In this document: positions 46,180-55,231 of the stretch, piece by piece
How positions within the stretch are numbered: the first letter of the stretch is position 1
Layout: every line of letters starts with the position of its first letter
Origin: Streptomyces violaceusniger
Lineage (GTDB): Bacteria; Actinomycetota; Actinomycetes; Streptomycetales; Streptomycetaceae
Assembly: GCA_005405945.1 (NCBI GenBank)
Contig: BJHW01000001.1
Span: forward strand, 5,952,001 to 6,016,000
Length of the DNA stretch: 64,000 nt
Direction of reading: 5' to 3'
The notes under the pieces: model-generated
What the model was told of the DNA's origin: nothing
Databases searched by the model: none
The model's input: the letters and a program-made list of their open reading frames with translations, nothing else
Translations under genes and position numbers: made by a program

Positions 46180-47264
46180 TGAATCCCCTCCTGCATGCTG
46201 CTGTGCTGGTCGTGCTGGCTGAGCTCGGGCAAGGCATGAGCGTGCTGGGTGTCGTAGTGCACGCCGGCACCTCTGAGGGCGATCTCGCGGGCCGCCTCCA
46301 GATAGGAGAGCGCCCCACTCGACCCCGGGTCATAGGTGAGGACGGTCTGCCCATAGCTGGGGGCCTCGGAGATGCGCACCGATCGGGGAATGCTCGTCCG
46401 GAGCACCTCACCGCCGAAGTGGCTCCGCACCTCGTCGGCGACCTGGGAGGCCAGCCGGGTGCGACCGTCGTACATGGTGAGAAGGATCGTCGAGACATGG
46501 AGCTTGGGGTTGAGATGCCCCCGCACCAGATCGACATTCCGCAGCAGCTGCCCCAGCCCTTCCAGCGCGTAGTACTCGCACTGGATCGGGATCAGCACTT
46601 CCGCGCCGGCCACCAGCGCATTGACCGTCAGCAGGCCCAGCGAGGGCGGGCAGTCGATGAGGATGTAGTCCAGCGGCTGCTCATACGCCTCGATGGCCCG
46701 CTCAAGTCGGCTCTCCCTGGCCACCAGAGAGACCAACTCGATCTCGGCACCGGCGAGATCGATCGTGGCCGGAGCGCAGAACAGGCCCTCCACATCCGGG
46801 ACCGGCTGCACCACATCGGACAGTGGCTTGCTGTCGACCAGTACGTCATAGATCGATGGAACCTCGGCGTGGTGGTCGATCCCCAGCGCCGTCGAGGCAT
46901 TGCCCTGTGGGTCGAGGTCGATCACCAGCACACGACCACCGTGCAGGGCGAGCGAGGCGGCCAAGTTGACCGTGGTCGTGGTCTTCCCGACCCCACCCTT
47001 CTGGTTGGCGACCACGATCACCCGGGTCTGCTCCGGCCTGGGCAGCCCCTCACCGGCGCGTCCCAGGGCTTCGACCGCCAGTTGAGCGGCACGACCGATA
47101 GGGGTGTCGTCCATCGGAGGCGGCGTTTCACGTGAAACATCCTCCCCCGGCGATTCGGTACGGGGGCCGGGGACCGGATCGGTCATCGGCCCCGCGATGT
47201 TGGCGTCGGACCGCAAGGATTCACTCTCCTCGACATCAGGCTCGCGATATGCAGAGCCTGCCAT
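46176..47264 (-). CDS. parA: Chromosome partitioning ATPase ParA
   Basis: About 362 aa from ATG 47264. Deviant Walker A is NQKGGVGKTTTTVNLAASLA; other motifs are DLDPQGNASTALG and DCPPSLGLLTVNALV. It forms ATP-dependent structures that move ParB-origin complexes during aerial hyphal septation. The N-terminal region before residue 80 is non-conserved; starts at 47408, 47318 and 47186 are also possible, so the exact start is uncertain. A parS lies in codons read VSRET (47125-47138), and another lies upstream. Confidence 0.93.
   Translation of the reverse strand: MAGSAYREPDVEESESLRSDANIAGPMTDPVPGPRTESPGEDVSRETPPPMDDTPIGRAAQLAVEALGRAGEGLPRPEQTRVIVVANQKGGVGKTTTTVNLAASLALHGGRVLVIDLDPQGNASTALGIDHHAEVPSIYDVLVDSKPLSDVVQPVPDVEGLFCAPATIDLAGAEIELVSLVARESRLERAIEAYEQPLDYILIDCPPSLGLLTVNALVAGAEVLIPIQCEYYALEGLGQLLRNVDLVRGHLNPKLHVSTILLTMYDGRTRLASQVADEVRSHFGGEVLRTSIPRSVRISEAPSYGQTVLTYDPGSSGALSYLEAAREIALRGAGVHYDTQHAHALPELSQHDQHSSMQEGIQ
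47125..47138. other. parS site inside parA
   Basis: Perfect GTTTCACGTGAAAC, read in the parA frame as VSRET. Confidence 0.95.
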
Positions 47265-47392
47265 GCTTTTGGGGTCGTGAACCAGCGAGGCCCGTTCTCC
47301 TGTGGATGAATCCACGTTCACACGGGGTCGGCGGTCGCGGGGCAAGGCCGCAGCACGACCGCGACTGATGATTCCATGCAGCAGAGAGCGAC

Positions 47393-47406
47393 GTTTCACG
47401 TGAAAC
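47393..47406. other. parS site upstream of parA
   Basis: Perfect GTTTCACGTGAAAC about 130 bp before the preferred parA start. ParB bound here could affect parAB transcription. Confidence 0.95.
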
Positions 47407-47490
47407 ACGATGCACGGGAGGCCTCGTCAATGGGTCGCGACACTCCGGTATGTGTAGTTTTGCCAGCTTGTATGGAGCAATGCCCTTGAT

Positions 47491-48201
47491 TCAGGGCCGA
47501 CGGCGCGGCGACCGGCGAGCCGCCTTGGCCCGCTTCGCCGCGAAGCGCACACCCCCGGGGCTCTCCCCGACCTCGACCCGCACCACCGTGGACGGCGGGT
47601 CCACCACTCCCTCACCAACATGCAGCACCGAGGTCCCCACCACGCCCAGCTTGCTCAGCGCGGCCCGGGCCTGCTTCAGCTCCTCCTCGGCGGTGTCGCC
47701 CTTCAGCAGCAGCATCTCGCCGTACGGGCGCAGCAGCGGAACCCCCAGCCGGCCAGCCGGTCCAGCGGGGCCACCGCCCGAGCCGTCACCACATGCATCG
47801 GGGTCAGCTTGCCGAGGACTTCCTCGGCGCGACCGCGCACCACCGTCACATGCTCCAGCCCCAGCAGCTCCACCACTTCCCGCAGAAAGTTGGTCCGGCG
47901 CAGCAAGGGCTCCAGCAGCGTGATCCGGAGATCGGGACGGGTCAGGGCGAGCGGGATACCGGGGAGCCCGGCCCCCGACCCCACATCGCAGACGGTGACC
48001 CCCTCGGGCACCACTTCGGAGAGCACGGCGCAGTTCAGCAGATGCCGCTCCCACAGCCGCGGCACCTCACGCGGGCCGATCAGCCCGCGGGCCACTCCCA
48101 CATCGGCCAGCAGCTCGCCGTAGCGGACGGCCTCCGGGAAACGGTCACCGAATACGTCCCTTGCCTCGGGGGCGCCGGGGGAGCTCCGCTGCTTCCGTCA
48201 C
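47491..48201 (-). CDS. rsmG: 16S rRNA m7G527 methyltransferase RsmG (apparent frameshifts)
   Basis: GTG 48201 (TEAAELP) is joined to the body by two missing bases in the G5 runs 48168-48172 and 48177-48181, giving PAPPEARDVFGDRFPEAVRY. The SAM-binding motif is VTVCDVGSGAGLPGIPLAL. A third missing base at the C5 run 47742-47746 restores GVPLLRPYGEMLLLKG to the C-terminal RFAAKRAKAARR. Repaired length about 238 aa. It methylates G527 of 16S rRNA. Part of the jag-yidC group, separated from jag by a terminator. Confidence 0.9.
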
Positions 48202-48260
48202 GGGGACCGTCCTTCCGTACCGAACACTGTGCTGAACGATGATGTAAGGCTGACAAGATT

Positions 48261-48288
48261 CGGCCCCGTCTGCGTGCAGACGGGGCCG
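48261..48288 (-). terminator. Intrinsic terminator between jag and rsmG
   Basis: Arms CGGCCCCGTCTGC (48261-48273) and GCAGACGGGGCCG (48276-48288), 13 bp and perfect, with a minimal loop. 25 bp after the leftward jag stop. Confidence 0.85.
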
Positions 48289-48312
48289 TATGGATCACGA
48301 GGCGGAACCACT

Positions 48313-48822
48313 TCAGACCGGAAGCACGACCACGCAGCGCTGCGGCTCCTCGCCCTCGGACTCGCTGCGCAGCCCGGCGGCGGCCACGGCGTCGTGCACC
48401 ACCTTCCGCTCGAAGGGCGTCATCGCCTTGAGTTTCACCGGCTGACCGGTGCCCTTCGCCTCCTCGGCCGCCTTGGTACCCAGCTCGGTCAGCTCGGCGC
48501 GCTTACGGGCCCGGTATCCGGCGATGTCGAGCATCAGCCGGCTGCGGTCGCCGGTCTCCCGGTGCACCGCGAGGCGAGTCAGCTCCTGAAGGGCCTCCAG
48601 CACCTCGCCATCGCGGCCGACCAGCTTCTGCAGATCACGGCTGGTCGAGTCGCTGATGATCGACACCGCTGCGCGATCGGCCTCGACGTCCATGTCGATG
48701 TCGCCGTCGAGGTCCGCGATGTCCAGCAGCCCCTCGAGGTAGTCGGCCGCGATCTCCCCTTCCTGCTCAAGGCGGGTCAGGGTGTCGACACCCTCGGCTG
48801 CCGGGGTGGTGCCTTCCGTCAC
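48313..48822 (-). CDS. jag: Jag/KhpB-like R3H-KH RNA-binding protein
   Basis: 169 aa: a KH-like domain (DLQKLVGRDGEVLEALQELTRLAV) followed by an R3H domain (MTPFERKVVHDAVAAAGLRSESEG). The N-terminal 45 residues are acidic. RNA-binding partner of YidC in the rpmH-rnpA-yidD-yidC-jag cluster, 15 bp after yidC. Confidence 0.92.
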   Translation of the reverse strand: MTEGTTPAAEGVDTLTRLEQEGEIAADYLEGLLDIADLDGDIDMDVEADRAAVSIISDSTSRDLQKLVGRDGEVLEALQELTRLAVHRETGDRSRLMLDIAGYRARKRAELTELGTKAAEEAKGTGQPVKLKAMTPFERKVVHDAVAAAGLRSESEGEEPQRCVVVLPV

Positions 48823-48837
48823 GGATGGACTCCTTCG

Positions 48838-49980
48838 TTACTTCTTGGACGGGTGCTTGGGGCGCTGCTGGCCCTTGCGCTGGCCGGACTTCGTGCCACG
48901 GGAGGAGCCGGAAGCCGAGCCGCCACCGGCCGACTTACCGCCCTGCGCGCCCTTCTTCTGCCCCGCGCCCTGCTTCTCGGCGGGCTTGTCCTCGGTGGAC
49001 TTCGCCGTGGAGGCCGAGGAGGCCGGCTGCGAGCTGGCCTTGCTGTGGCCGGTCGTGGAGCGCTGCGCCTTGGTCTGGCGCTTGGGCTGCTGACGGTTGG
49101 CACGCGCCGTCTCGACCGCCTGCTTCGCGGCGACCTCGGCCGGCTCCTCCTTCAGCTTGCCCTTGGCCCGCAGCCGCTCCTGGCGGGCCTTGAAGGCGAG
49201 GCTGCCCGGGGTCGGGTTCCGGCGGATGACGAACATCTGCTGGCCCAGGGTCCAGACGTTGGTGGTCAGCCAGTAGACGAGGACACCGACGGGGAAGTTG
49301 ATGCCGAAGACGGCGAACATGACCGGGAAGACGTACATCAGCATCTTCTGCTGCTGCATGAACGGCGTCTTCACCGTGAGGTCGACGTTCTTGGTCATCA
49401 GCTGGCGCTGGGTGAAGAACTGCGAGGCCGACATCAGGACGATCATGGTGATGGTCACGATGCGGACGTCGGTCAGCGAGGCGCCGAGGGATTCGACCTT
49501 CGAGGCCGAGTCCATGAACTTCACCGACAGCGGAGCGCCGAAGATGTGGGCGTTACGGGCGCTGTCCAGCAGCGACTGGTCGATGACACCGACCGTCCTG
49601 TTGTTCGCGATGTGGTTGAGCACCTGGTACAGCGAGATGAAGAACGGCGACTGCGCGAGGATCGGCAGACAGCTCGAGAGCGGGTTGGTACCCGTCTCCT
49701 TGTAGAGCTTCATCATCTCTTCGGACTGGCGCTGCCGGTCGCTCTTGTAGCGCTCCTGGATCGCCTTCATCTTGGGCTGGAGCGCCTGCATGTTCCGCGT
49801 CGACTTGATCTGCTTCACGAAGAGCGGGATCAGGCAGATCCGGATCAGCACCACCAGCGAAACGATGGACAGACCCCACGCCCAGCCACTGTCCCGATCG
49901 AAGATCAAGCTGTAGAACGAGTGGAACTGGACGATGATCCAGGAAACTACGTCATAAAGAGGACCGAGGATCGTGTCCAC
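48838..49980 (-). CDS. yidC: YidC/Oxa1 membrane protein insertase
   Basis: 380 aa, Gram-positive type with five membrane helices. Core: WAWGLSIVSLVVLIRICLIPLFVKQIKSTRNMQ, with the polar-groove arginine, and NPLSSCLPILAQSPFFISLYQVLN. The C-terminal 130 residues are Lys/Gln/Ser-rich and cytoplasmic. Inserts and folds membrane proteins with or without SecYEG. Between yidD and jag. Confidence 0.96.
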   Translation of the reverse strand: MDTILGPLYDVVSWIIVQFHSFYSLIFDRDSGWAWGLSIVSLVVLIRICLIPLFVKQIKSTRNMQALQPKMKAIQERYKSDRQRQSEEMMKLYKETGTNPLSSCLPILAQSPFFISLYQVLNHIANNRTVGVIDQSLLDSARNAHIFGAPLSVKFMDSASKVESLGASLTDVRIVTITMIVLMSASQFFTQRQLMTKNVDLTVKTPFMQQQKMLMYVFPVMFAVFGINFPVGVLVYWLTTNVWTLGQQMFVIRRNPTPGSLAFKARQERLRAKGKLKEEPAEVAAKQAVETARANRQQPKRQTKAQRSTTGHSKASSQPASSASTAKSTEDKPAEKQGAGQKKGAQGGKSAGGGSASGSSRGTKSGQRKGQQRPKHPSKK

Positions 49981-49983
49981 GAA

Positions 49984-50301
49984 TCAGGCTCCTTGGGCTT
50001 TGGGCTGGGTCTCGGGCTGTGCGGCAGGCTCCACAGCCGGATGCCCGCCGAGGCGGTTCCGCAGCCGCTGGTGCCACACCGGACGCTTCCGGGGCGGGAC
50101 GTGGTCGACGCCACCGAGCGACCATGGGTTGCAGCGCAGGATGCGCCAGGCCGTCAGCGCCGTTCCTTTCACCGCGCCGTGCCGGTTGATGGCCGTATAG
50201 CCATAGTGCGAGCACGACGGGTAGTACTTGCAGACCGGTCCCAGCATCGGGCTGATGGTCCACTGGTACAGCTTGATCAACCACAGCAGCGGGTACTTCA
50301 T
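49984..50301 (-). CDS. yidD: Membrane protein insertion efficiency factor YidD
   Basis: 105 aa. The conserved block is LIKLYQWTISPMLGPVCKYYPSCSHYGYTAI, with the two cysteines, followed by GAVKGTALTAWRILRCNPW. Small amphipathic protein aiding YidC. The start overlaps rnpA by 4 bp (ATGA). Confidence 0.95.
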   Translation of the reverse strand: MKYPLLWLIKLYQWTISPMLGPVCKYYPSCSHYGYTAINRHGAVKGTALTAWRILRCNPWSLGGVDHVPPRKRPVWHQRLRNRLGGHPAVEPAAQPETQPKAQGA

Positions 50302-50681
50302 CGCGGCACCCCTCCCAGTAGCCGCTGCACTGCCGTGTCGAGATCGCGGGCCAGCTGGTCGTGACCCGCCTCACCCGCGCCGGGCAGCGCCCGTACGACC
50401 ACAAGGCTACCTGCGGGAAATCGGTCGATGCGGTCCCGCATCAGATGGCGCAGTCTCCGCTTCACCAGATTGCGGACGACGGCACCGCCGATCGCCTTGC
50501 TCACGACGAAACCCGCACGCGCCGGAGGAGCACTCTCCCCGGATGCGTGCGGGTCCGTATCACCGCTGGTGAGGCCGGTGCGAAGATGCACGACAAGGAG
50601 CGGGCGCCCGGCCCTGCGTCCTCGGCGTACCGCGGCCGCGAAGTCCTCGCGCCGCCTCAGCCGATGTTCGGTAGGCAGCAC
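50298..50681 (-). CDS. rnpA: Ribonuclease P protein component
   Basis: 127 aa. The RNR signature region VVRNLVKRRLRHLMRD and the N-terminal LPTEHRLRRREDFAAAVRRG are typical of RnpA. It assists the RNase P RNA in 5' maturation of tRNA. Lies 24 bp after rpmH. Confidence 0.96.
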   Translation of the reverse strand: MLPTEHRLRRREDFAAAVRRGRRAGRPLLVVHLRTGLTSGDTDPHASGESAPPARAGFVVSKAIGGAVVRNLVKRRLRHLMRDRIDRFPAGSLVVVRALPGAGEAGHDQLARDLDTAVQRLLGGVPR

Positions 50682-50705
50682 GTCATGGACCTTGGATCAG
50701 GCTGC

Positions 50706-50843
50706 TCAGGCCGACAGGCGGGCGCGACCCTTGCTACGGCGGGACGCGAGGATCGCGCGGCCGGCACGGGTGCGCATACGCAGCCGGAAGCCGTGGGTCT
50801 TCGCGCGGCGACGGTTGTTCGGCTGGAAGGTGCGCTTGCTCAC
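50706..50843 (-). CDS. rpmH: 50S ribosomal protein L34
   Basis: 45 aa, complete: starts SKRTFQPNNRRRAKTHGFR and ends RSKGRARLSA, the nearly invariant L34 sequence. GTG 50843 with CCGAGTG-like upstream sequence. First gene of the rpmH-rnpA-yidD-yidC-jag operon. Confidence 0.97.
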   Translation of the reverse strand: MSKRTFQPNNRRRAKTHGFRLRMRTRAGRAILASRRSKGRARLSA

Positions 50844-51279
50844 TCGGGGGCTCCAGAAATGAATCGGATGGTGGCGGTCTATCGCTTGGCTGTCACCGTG
50901 CGCCCACGAGTAGCTCGCAATACGCCCGAGTGCACCGCTTCACGACCACGGATCATCAGCCCGTGAATCCTTGCCCATCGGAGGCAGGCGGCAGCAGCCA
51001 TCGACAACTCGACCTGGTTACGGTACGCGCGGTTACGCCATCCGGTCAAACCGGTGGCCGACACCCTGACAGCGCGCTGTCCCCCACAGACTAGGGGCAA
51101 GGGAACGCCCGGCGACATCGCATGGCACATTTGTACACACCCTGTGGACAACGACTTGAACCGTGTACCCCGGCCTGACTACCGTGGCTGGGCTCCGATT
51201 CCTTCACGCCCGTCCCGAGAACCACGCATTCGTGGGACCTGTCGGCGTCCCCCACCCAGCGAGTGAGAGAGCGTGCCCT
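50844..51279. promoter_or_regulatory. rpmH/dnaA divergent promoter region
   Basis: 436 bp between the leftward rpmH and rightward dnaA. On the minus strand, -35 TTGACC (51044-51049) and -10 TACCGT (51020-51025), 18 nt apart, form the likely rpmH promoter. On the plus strand, -35 TTGAAC (51156-51161) and -10 TACCGT (51180-51185), 18 nt apart, form the likely dnaA promoter. A DnaA box TTGTCCACA (minus, 51143-51151) and a weaker one, TTGTACACA (51131-51139), sit just upstream, implying DnaA autoregulation. No gene is seen. Confidence 0.75.
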
Positions 51280-53136
51280 GTGGCTGACGTACCCGCCGAT
51301 CTTGCCGCAGTGTGGCCACGTGTGCTCGAGCGGCTGCTGGGAGAGGGCTCCGGGCAGGGCGGACAAGGCGTCGAGGCCAAGGACGAGCACTGGATCAAGC
51401 GGTGCCAGCCCCTCGCGCTGGTCGCCGACACCGCACTGCTCGCCGTCCCCAATGAATTCGCCAAGGGCGTGCTGGAGGGCCGGCTGGCCCCCGTCGTCAG
51501 CGAAACGTTGAGCCGGGAGTGCGGCCGCCCGATCCGCATCGCGATCACCGTGGACGAGTCCGCCGGCGAACCGATCGTTCCGCCGCAGCCCCAGCGCGAG
51601 CAGCGCGAGCAGCGCGAGTCGTACGAGAGCTACGACGGCCGGGACGGCTATGGCCGCCAGGCGCCGGACGATCTTCCGTCGGCCCGCCCCGCGTACCCCG
51701 GGTATCAGCAGTCGCGCCCCGAACCGGGCGCCTGGCCGCGGGGCCGTGACGACTACGGCTGGCAGCAGCCCCGGCTCGGCGGCTTCCCCGAGAGCGATCC
51801 GTACGCCTCCCAGCACGCCCCCTCCGGTTACGACCAGCAGTCCGGCTATGACCAGCAGCCGCCGTACGAGCAGCCGCCGCGCGGCGACTACCGCGGTCCG
51901 GGCGCCGAGCGCCCCGGGCCGGGCGGTCCCGGTGGCATCCCCGGCCCCGGGCCGAGCCCCGAGCGCCCGCCGTACGAGCAGCGACACGATCTGCCCGACC
52001 CGCTCGAGCGCGCCCGCGGCGGTCCGCCCGTGCTGCCCTCGCAGACCGGCGCCCCCGGCCCGCTCGCCGCTCAGCCCGCGCCCGCGTCCGGCCCCGGAGA
52101 GCCGACCGCGCGGCTGAACCCCAAGTACCTCTTCGACACCTTCGTCATCGGCGCGTCCAACCGCTTCGCGCACGCCGCGGCGGTCGCCGTCGCCGAGGCG
52201 CCGGCCAAGGCGTACAACCCGCTGTTCATCTACGGCGAATCCGGGCTCGGCAAGACCCACCTGCTGCATGCCATCGGGCACTACGCGCGCAGCCTCTACC
52301 CCGGCACCCGGGTGCGCTATGTGAGCTCGGAGGAGTTCACCAACGAGTTCATCAACTCCATCCGCGACGGCAAGGCGGACGCGTTCCGCAAGCGCTACCG
52401 CGACATGGACATCCTGCTGGTCGACGACATCCAGTTCCTGGCGAGCAAGGAGTCGACGCAGGAGGAGTTCTTCCACACCTTCAATACGCTCCACAACGCC
52501 AACAAACAGATCGTGCTCTCCTCCGACCGGCCGCCCAAGCAGCTGGTCACCCTGGAGGACCGGCTCCGCAACCGCTTCGAGTGGGGCCTGATCACCGATG
52601 TGCAGCCGCCGGAGCTGGAGACGCGCATCGCGATCCTCCGTAAGAAGGCGGTGCAGGAGCAGCTGAACGCGCCGCCGGAGGTGCTGGAGTTCATCGCCTC
52701 GCGGATCTCCCGCAACATCCGTGAGCTGGAGGGCGCGCTGATCAGAGTGACGGCCTTCGCGAGCCTGAACCGGCAGCCGGTGGACCTCGGGCTCACCGAG
52801 ATCGTGCTGAAGGATCTGATCCCCGGCGGCGAGGACGCGGCCCCGGAGATCACCGCCACCGCGATCATGGCCGCGACCGCCGACTACTTCGGGCACACGG
52901 TCGACGATCTGTGCGGCGCCTCCCGCAGCAGGGTGCTGGTCACCGCGCGGCAGATCGCGATGTACCTCTGCCGGGAGCTGACCGATCTCTCGCTGCCCAA
53001 GATCGGCGCGCAGTTCGGCGGCCGGGACCATACGACGGTGATGCACGCCGACCGCAAGATCAGGGCGCTGATGGCCGAGCGGCGCTCCATCTACAACCAG
53101 GTGACCGAGCTGACCAACCGCATCAAGAACGGCTGA
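51280..53136 (+). CDS. dnaA: Chromosomal replication initiator protein DnaA
   Basis: 618 aa. Domain I is ADVPADLAAVWPRVLERLLG onward. Domain II is a very long Pro/Gln/Tyr/Gly-rich linker (about residues 100-275), typical of Streptomyces. Domain III AAA+ has Walker A YGESGLGKTHLLHAIG and Walker B ILLVDDIQFLA. Domain IV has the DNA-binding signature QFGGRDHTTVMHADRKI. GTG 51280 chosen by similarity to family N termini. It binds the boxes in oriC just downstream. A terminator follows. Confidence 0.98.
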   Translation: MADVPADLAAVWPRVLERLLGEGSGQGGQGVEAKDEHWIKRCQPLALVADTALLAVPNEFAKGVLEGRLAPVVSETLSRECGRPIRIAITVDESAGEPIVPPQPQREQREQRESYESYDGRDGYGRQAPDDLPSARPAYPGYQQSRPEPGAWPRGRDDYGWQQPRLGGFPESDPYASQHAPSGYDQQSGYDQQPPYEQPPRGDYRGPGAERPGPGGPGGIPGPGPSPERPPYEQRHDLPDPLERARGGPPVLPSQTGAPGPLAAQPAPASGPGEPTARLNPKYLFDTFVIGASNRFAHAAAVAVAEAPAKAYNPLFIYGESGLGKTHLLHAIGHYARSLYPGTRVRYVSSEEFTNEFINSIRDGKADAFRKRYRDMDILLVDDIQFLASKESTQEEFFHTFNTLHNANKQIVLSSDRPPKQLVTLEDRLRNRFEWGLITDVQPPELETRIAILRKKAVQEQLNAPPEVLEFIASRISRNIRELEGALIRVTAFASLNRQPVDLGLTEIVLKDLIPGGEDAAPEITATAIMAATADYFGHTVDDLCGASRSRVLVTARQIAMYLCRELTDLSLPKIGAQFGGRDHTTVMHADRKIRALMAERRSIYNQVTELTNRIKNG

Positions 53137-53167
53137 GAGGGGCCCGCAGGGCCACCGCGAACCGCTG

Positions 53168-53205
53168 AAGGGCGCTCCGGGACGGACAACTCCCGGGGCG
53201 CCCTT
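53168..53205 (+). terminator. Intrinsic terminator after dnaA
   Basis: 15-bp arms at 53168-53182 and 53191-53205 (AAGGGCGCTCCGGGA and its complement with one G-T wobble), 8-nt loop, 32 bp after the dnaA stop. It separates dnaA transcription from oriC. Confidence 0.85.
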
Positions 53206-53995
53206 CGTCGTCCCCCTCGTCACATCGCCGTCCCTCGTCGTTCACCGCTACGAAGCTGTTCGATTCCCTGCCCGGCCGACCCGGTTCTCCACAGATCCAC
53301 GGCTCATCCACCGTCCACACCCTGGGGACGTGGGGGTTGTCCCGATCGTGTCCACAGGGTGCCTGGTGAAAGGGAGATCCTCCGAGGTCAGCCGGTTGTG
53401 GAATTGTGGCTATCGGGAGTCCACAGACTGTGGATGACCGAGATGCCCACAGGCCGCGCGTCGGCTTGTCCACCGGCAACCCACAGCCGAAGGCCCGTTG
53501 CCCACAGCTTCTCCACACCGCTGTCCACTGTTCGGCAACGAAACGGCCACGGTCACCGGGCCGAGTGAAAGGCATCACACCGAAGAGGCGGGTTGGGCTG
53601 TGGGGAAGGTGGGTAAAACTGGGGACGGCGTTGGGGAGAACCGGGTGATGCCTGTGCATCGCATGTGCAGAACTCTTCGGCGTCCACAGACAGCCCTGGT
53701 TGTCCACCGCCCCCACCCACAGGCCCGGTGGATAAAAAATCGCCTCTGACCAGGGCGGATCGAGTTTTCCACGGTTTCCACAGGGCCTACTACTACGACC
53801 ACATAGAGATAGCGAGGAAATCGCTTCGAAGTGGGGCCTGTGCACAACCTCGGGCCGAGCCGCCCGACACCCCGCGCACCGACTTGACCCCGAGCCGCAC
53901 CGACTGTCGGCGGCGTGCGTCAGACTGGTCTCCGGCGACTCAGCCGACGACGAAGGCCAGCAGGGCGAGCCAGCAACAGCAGGAGGCGGCTTACG
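53206..53995. other. oriC: Origin of chromosomal replication, oriC
   Basis: Non-coding gap of 790 bp between dnaA and dnaN with about 20 DnaA-box-like 9-mers on both strands. Clear examples: TTCTCCACA (53285 and 53509), GTGTCCACA (53348), TTGCCCACA (53498), TTGTCCACC (53466 and 53700), GTTTCCACA (53774); on the minus strand TCATCCACA (53429-53437), TTCCCCACA (53599-53607) and TTATCCACC (53727-53735). The A+T-rich GGTGGATAAAAAAT at 53727-53740 is a candidate unwinding element. This matches the known Streptomyces oriC, which lies between dnaA and dnaN. Confidence 0.95.
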
Positions 53996-55126
53996 GTGAA
54001 GATCCGGGTGGAGCGCGATGTACTCGCGGAGGCAGTGGCCTGGACGGCCCGCAGCCTCCCGGCCCGACCGCCGGTGCCCGTCCTGGCGGGCATCCTGATG
54101 AAGGCGGAGGAGGGTGCGCTCAGCCTCTCCGGCTTCGACTACGAGGTCTCGGCCCGCGTCTCGGTGGAGGCCGACATCGAGGACGACGGCACGGTCCTCG
54201 TCTCCGGCCGGCTCCTCGCCGACATCTGCCGCGCCCTCCCCAACCGTCCCGTGGAGATCTCCAGCGACGGGGTGCGGGTGACCGTGGTCTGCGGCTCGTC
54301 GCGGTTCACACTCCACACCCTGCCTGTGGAGGAGTACCCGGCACTGCCGCAGATGCCGACCGCGACGGGCACCGTCCCCGGTGAGGTCTTCGCCGCCGCC
54401 GCGGCCCAGGTCGCCATCGCCGCCGGCCGTGACGACACCCTGCCGGTGCTCACGGGTGTGCGGATCGAGATCGAGGGCGACACCGTCACACTGGCCTCCA
54501 CCGACCGTTACCGCTTCGCGGTCCGCGAGTTCCTGTGGAAGCCCGAGACCCCGGACATCTCCGCCGTCGCGCTGGTGCCCGCCAAGACGCTTCTCGACAC
54601 CGCCAAGTCGCTGACCAGCGGTGACACCGTCGCGCTCGCGCTCTCCGGCTCGGGTGCGGGCGAGGGCCTGATCGGCTTCGAGGGCGCCGGGCGCCGTACG
54701 ACCACCCGGCTGCTCGAGGGCGACCTGCCGAAGTACCGCACGCTCTTCCCCACCGAGTTCAACTCGGTCGCGGTGATCGAGACCTCCCCGTTCGTCGAGG
54801 CCGTCAAGCGTGTGGCCCTGGTCGCCGAGCGCAACACCCCGGTCCGGCTCACCTTCGAGCAGGGCGTGCTGATCCTGGAGGCGGGGTCCAGCGACGACGC
54901 ACAGGCTGTGGAAAGGGTGGACGCACAGCTCGACGGCGACGACATCTCCATCGCCTTCAATCCGACGTTCCTGCTGGACGGCCTCAGCGCGATCGACTCG
55001 CCGGTCGCCCAGCTGTCCTTCACCACCTCGACCAAGCCCGCCCTGCTGAGTGGCAAGCCCGCCATGGACGCCGAGGCGGACGAGGCGTACAAGTACCTGA
55101 TCATGCCGGTCCGACTGAGTGGCTGA
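53996..55126 (+). CDS. dnaN: DNA polymerase III beta subunit (sliding clamp)
   Basis: 376 aa. N-terminal KIRVERDVLAEAVAWTARSL and three repeated clamp domains; C terminus YKYLIMPVRLSG, the usual hydrophobic clamp end. Dimeric ring that tethers the polymerase. GTG 53996 with AGGAGGCGG upstream. Confidence 0.97.
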   Translation: MKIRVERDVLAEAVAWTARSLPARPPVPVLAGILMKAEEGALSLSGFDYEVSARVSVEADIEDDGTVLVSGRLLADICRALPNRPVEISSDGVRVTVVCGSSRFTLHTLPVEEYPALPQMPTATGTVPGEVFAAAAAQVAIAAGRDDTLPVLTGVRIEIEGDTVTLASTDRYRFAVREFLWKPETPDISAVALVPAKTLLDTAKSLTSGDTVALALSGSGAGEGLIGFEGAGRRTTTRLLEGDLPKYRTLFPTEFNSVAVIETSPFVEAVKRVALVAERNTPVRLTFEQGVLILEAGSSDDAQAVERVDAQLDGDDISIAFNPTFLLDGLSAIDSPVAQLSFTTSTKPALLSGKPAMDAEADEAYKYLIMPVRLSG

Positions 55127-55231
55127 AAGCCGAGCGAATGAGCAGGTGTAGCCCACATCTGTGCGGCTACCCGCGGGCGTAGGCTCGGTTTCACCGCGAA
55201 ACGCAACGGACTACGGCATGAAGGATCACTG

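Noticed and set aside
48229..50364. 711-codon plus-strand frame opposite jag, yidC and yidD
   Set aside because: Shadow of three well-supported genes on the other strand.
53123..55156. 677-codon minus-strand frame across oriC and dnaN
   Set aside because: Opposite dnaN and through the DnaA-box region; no domain and no ribosome site.
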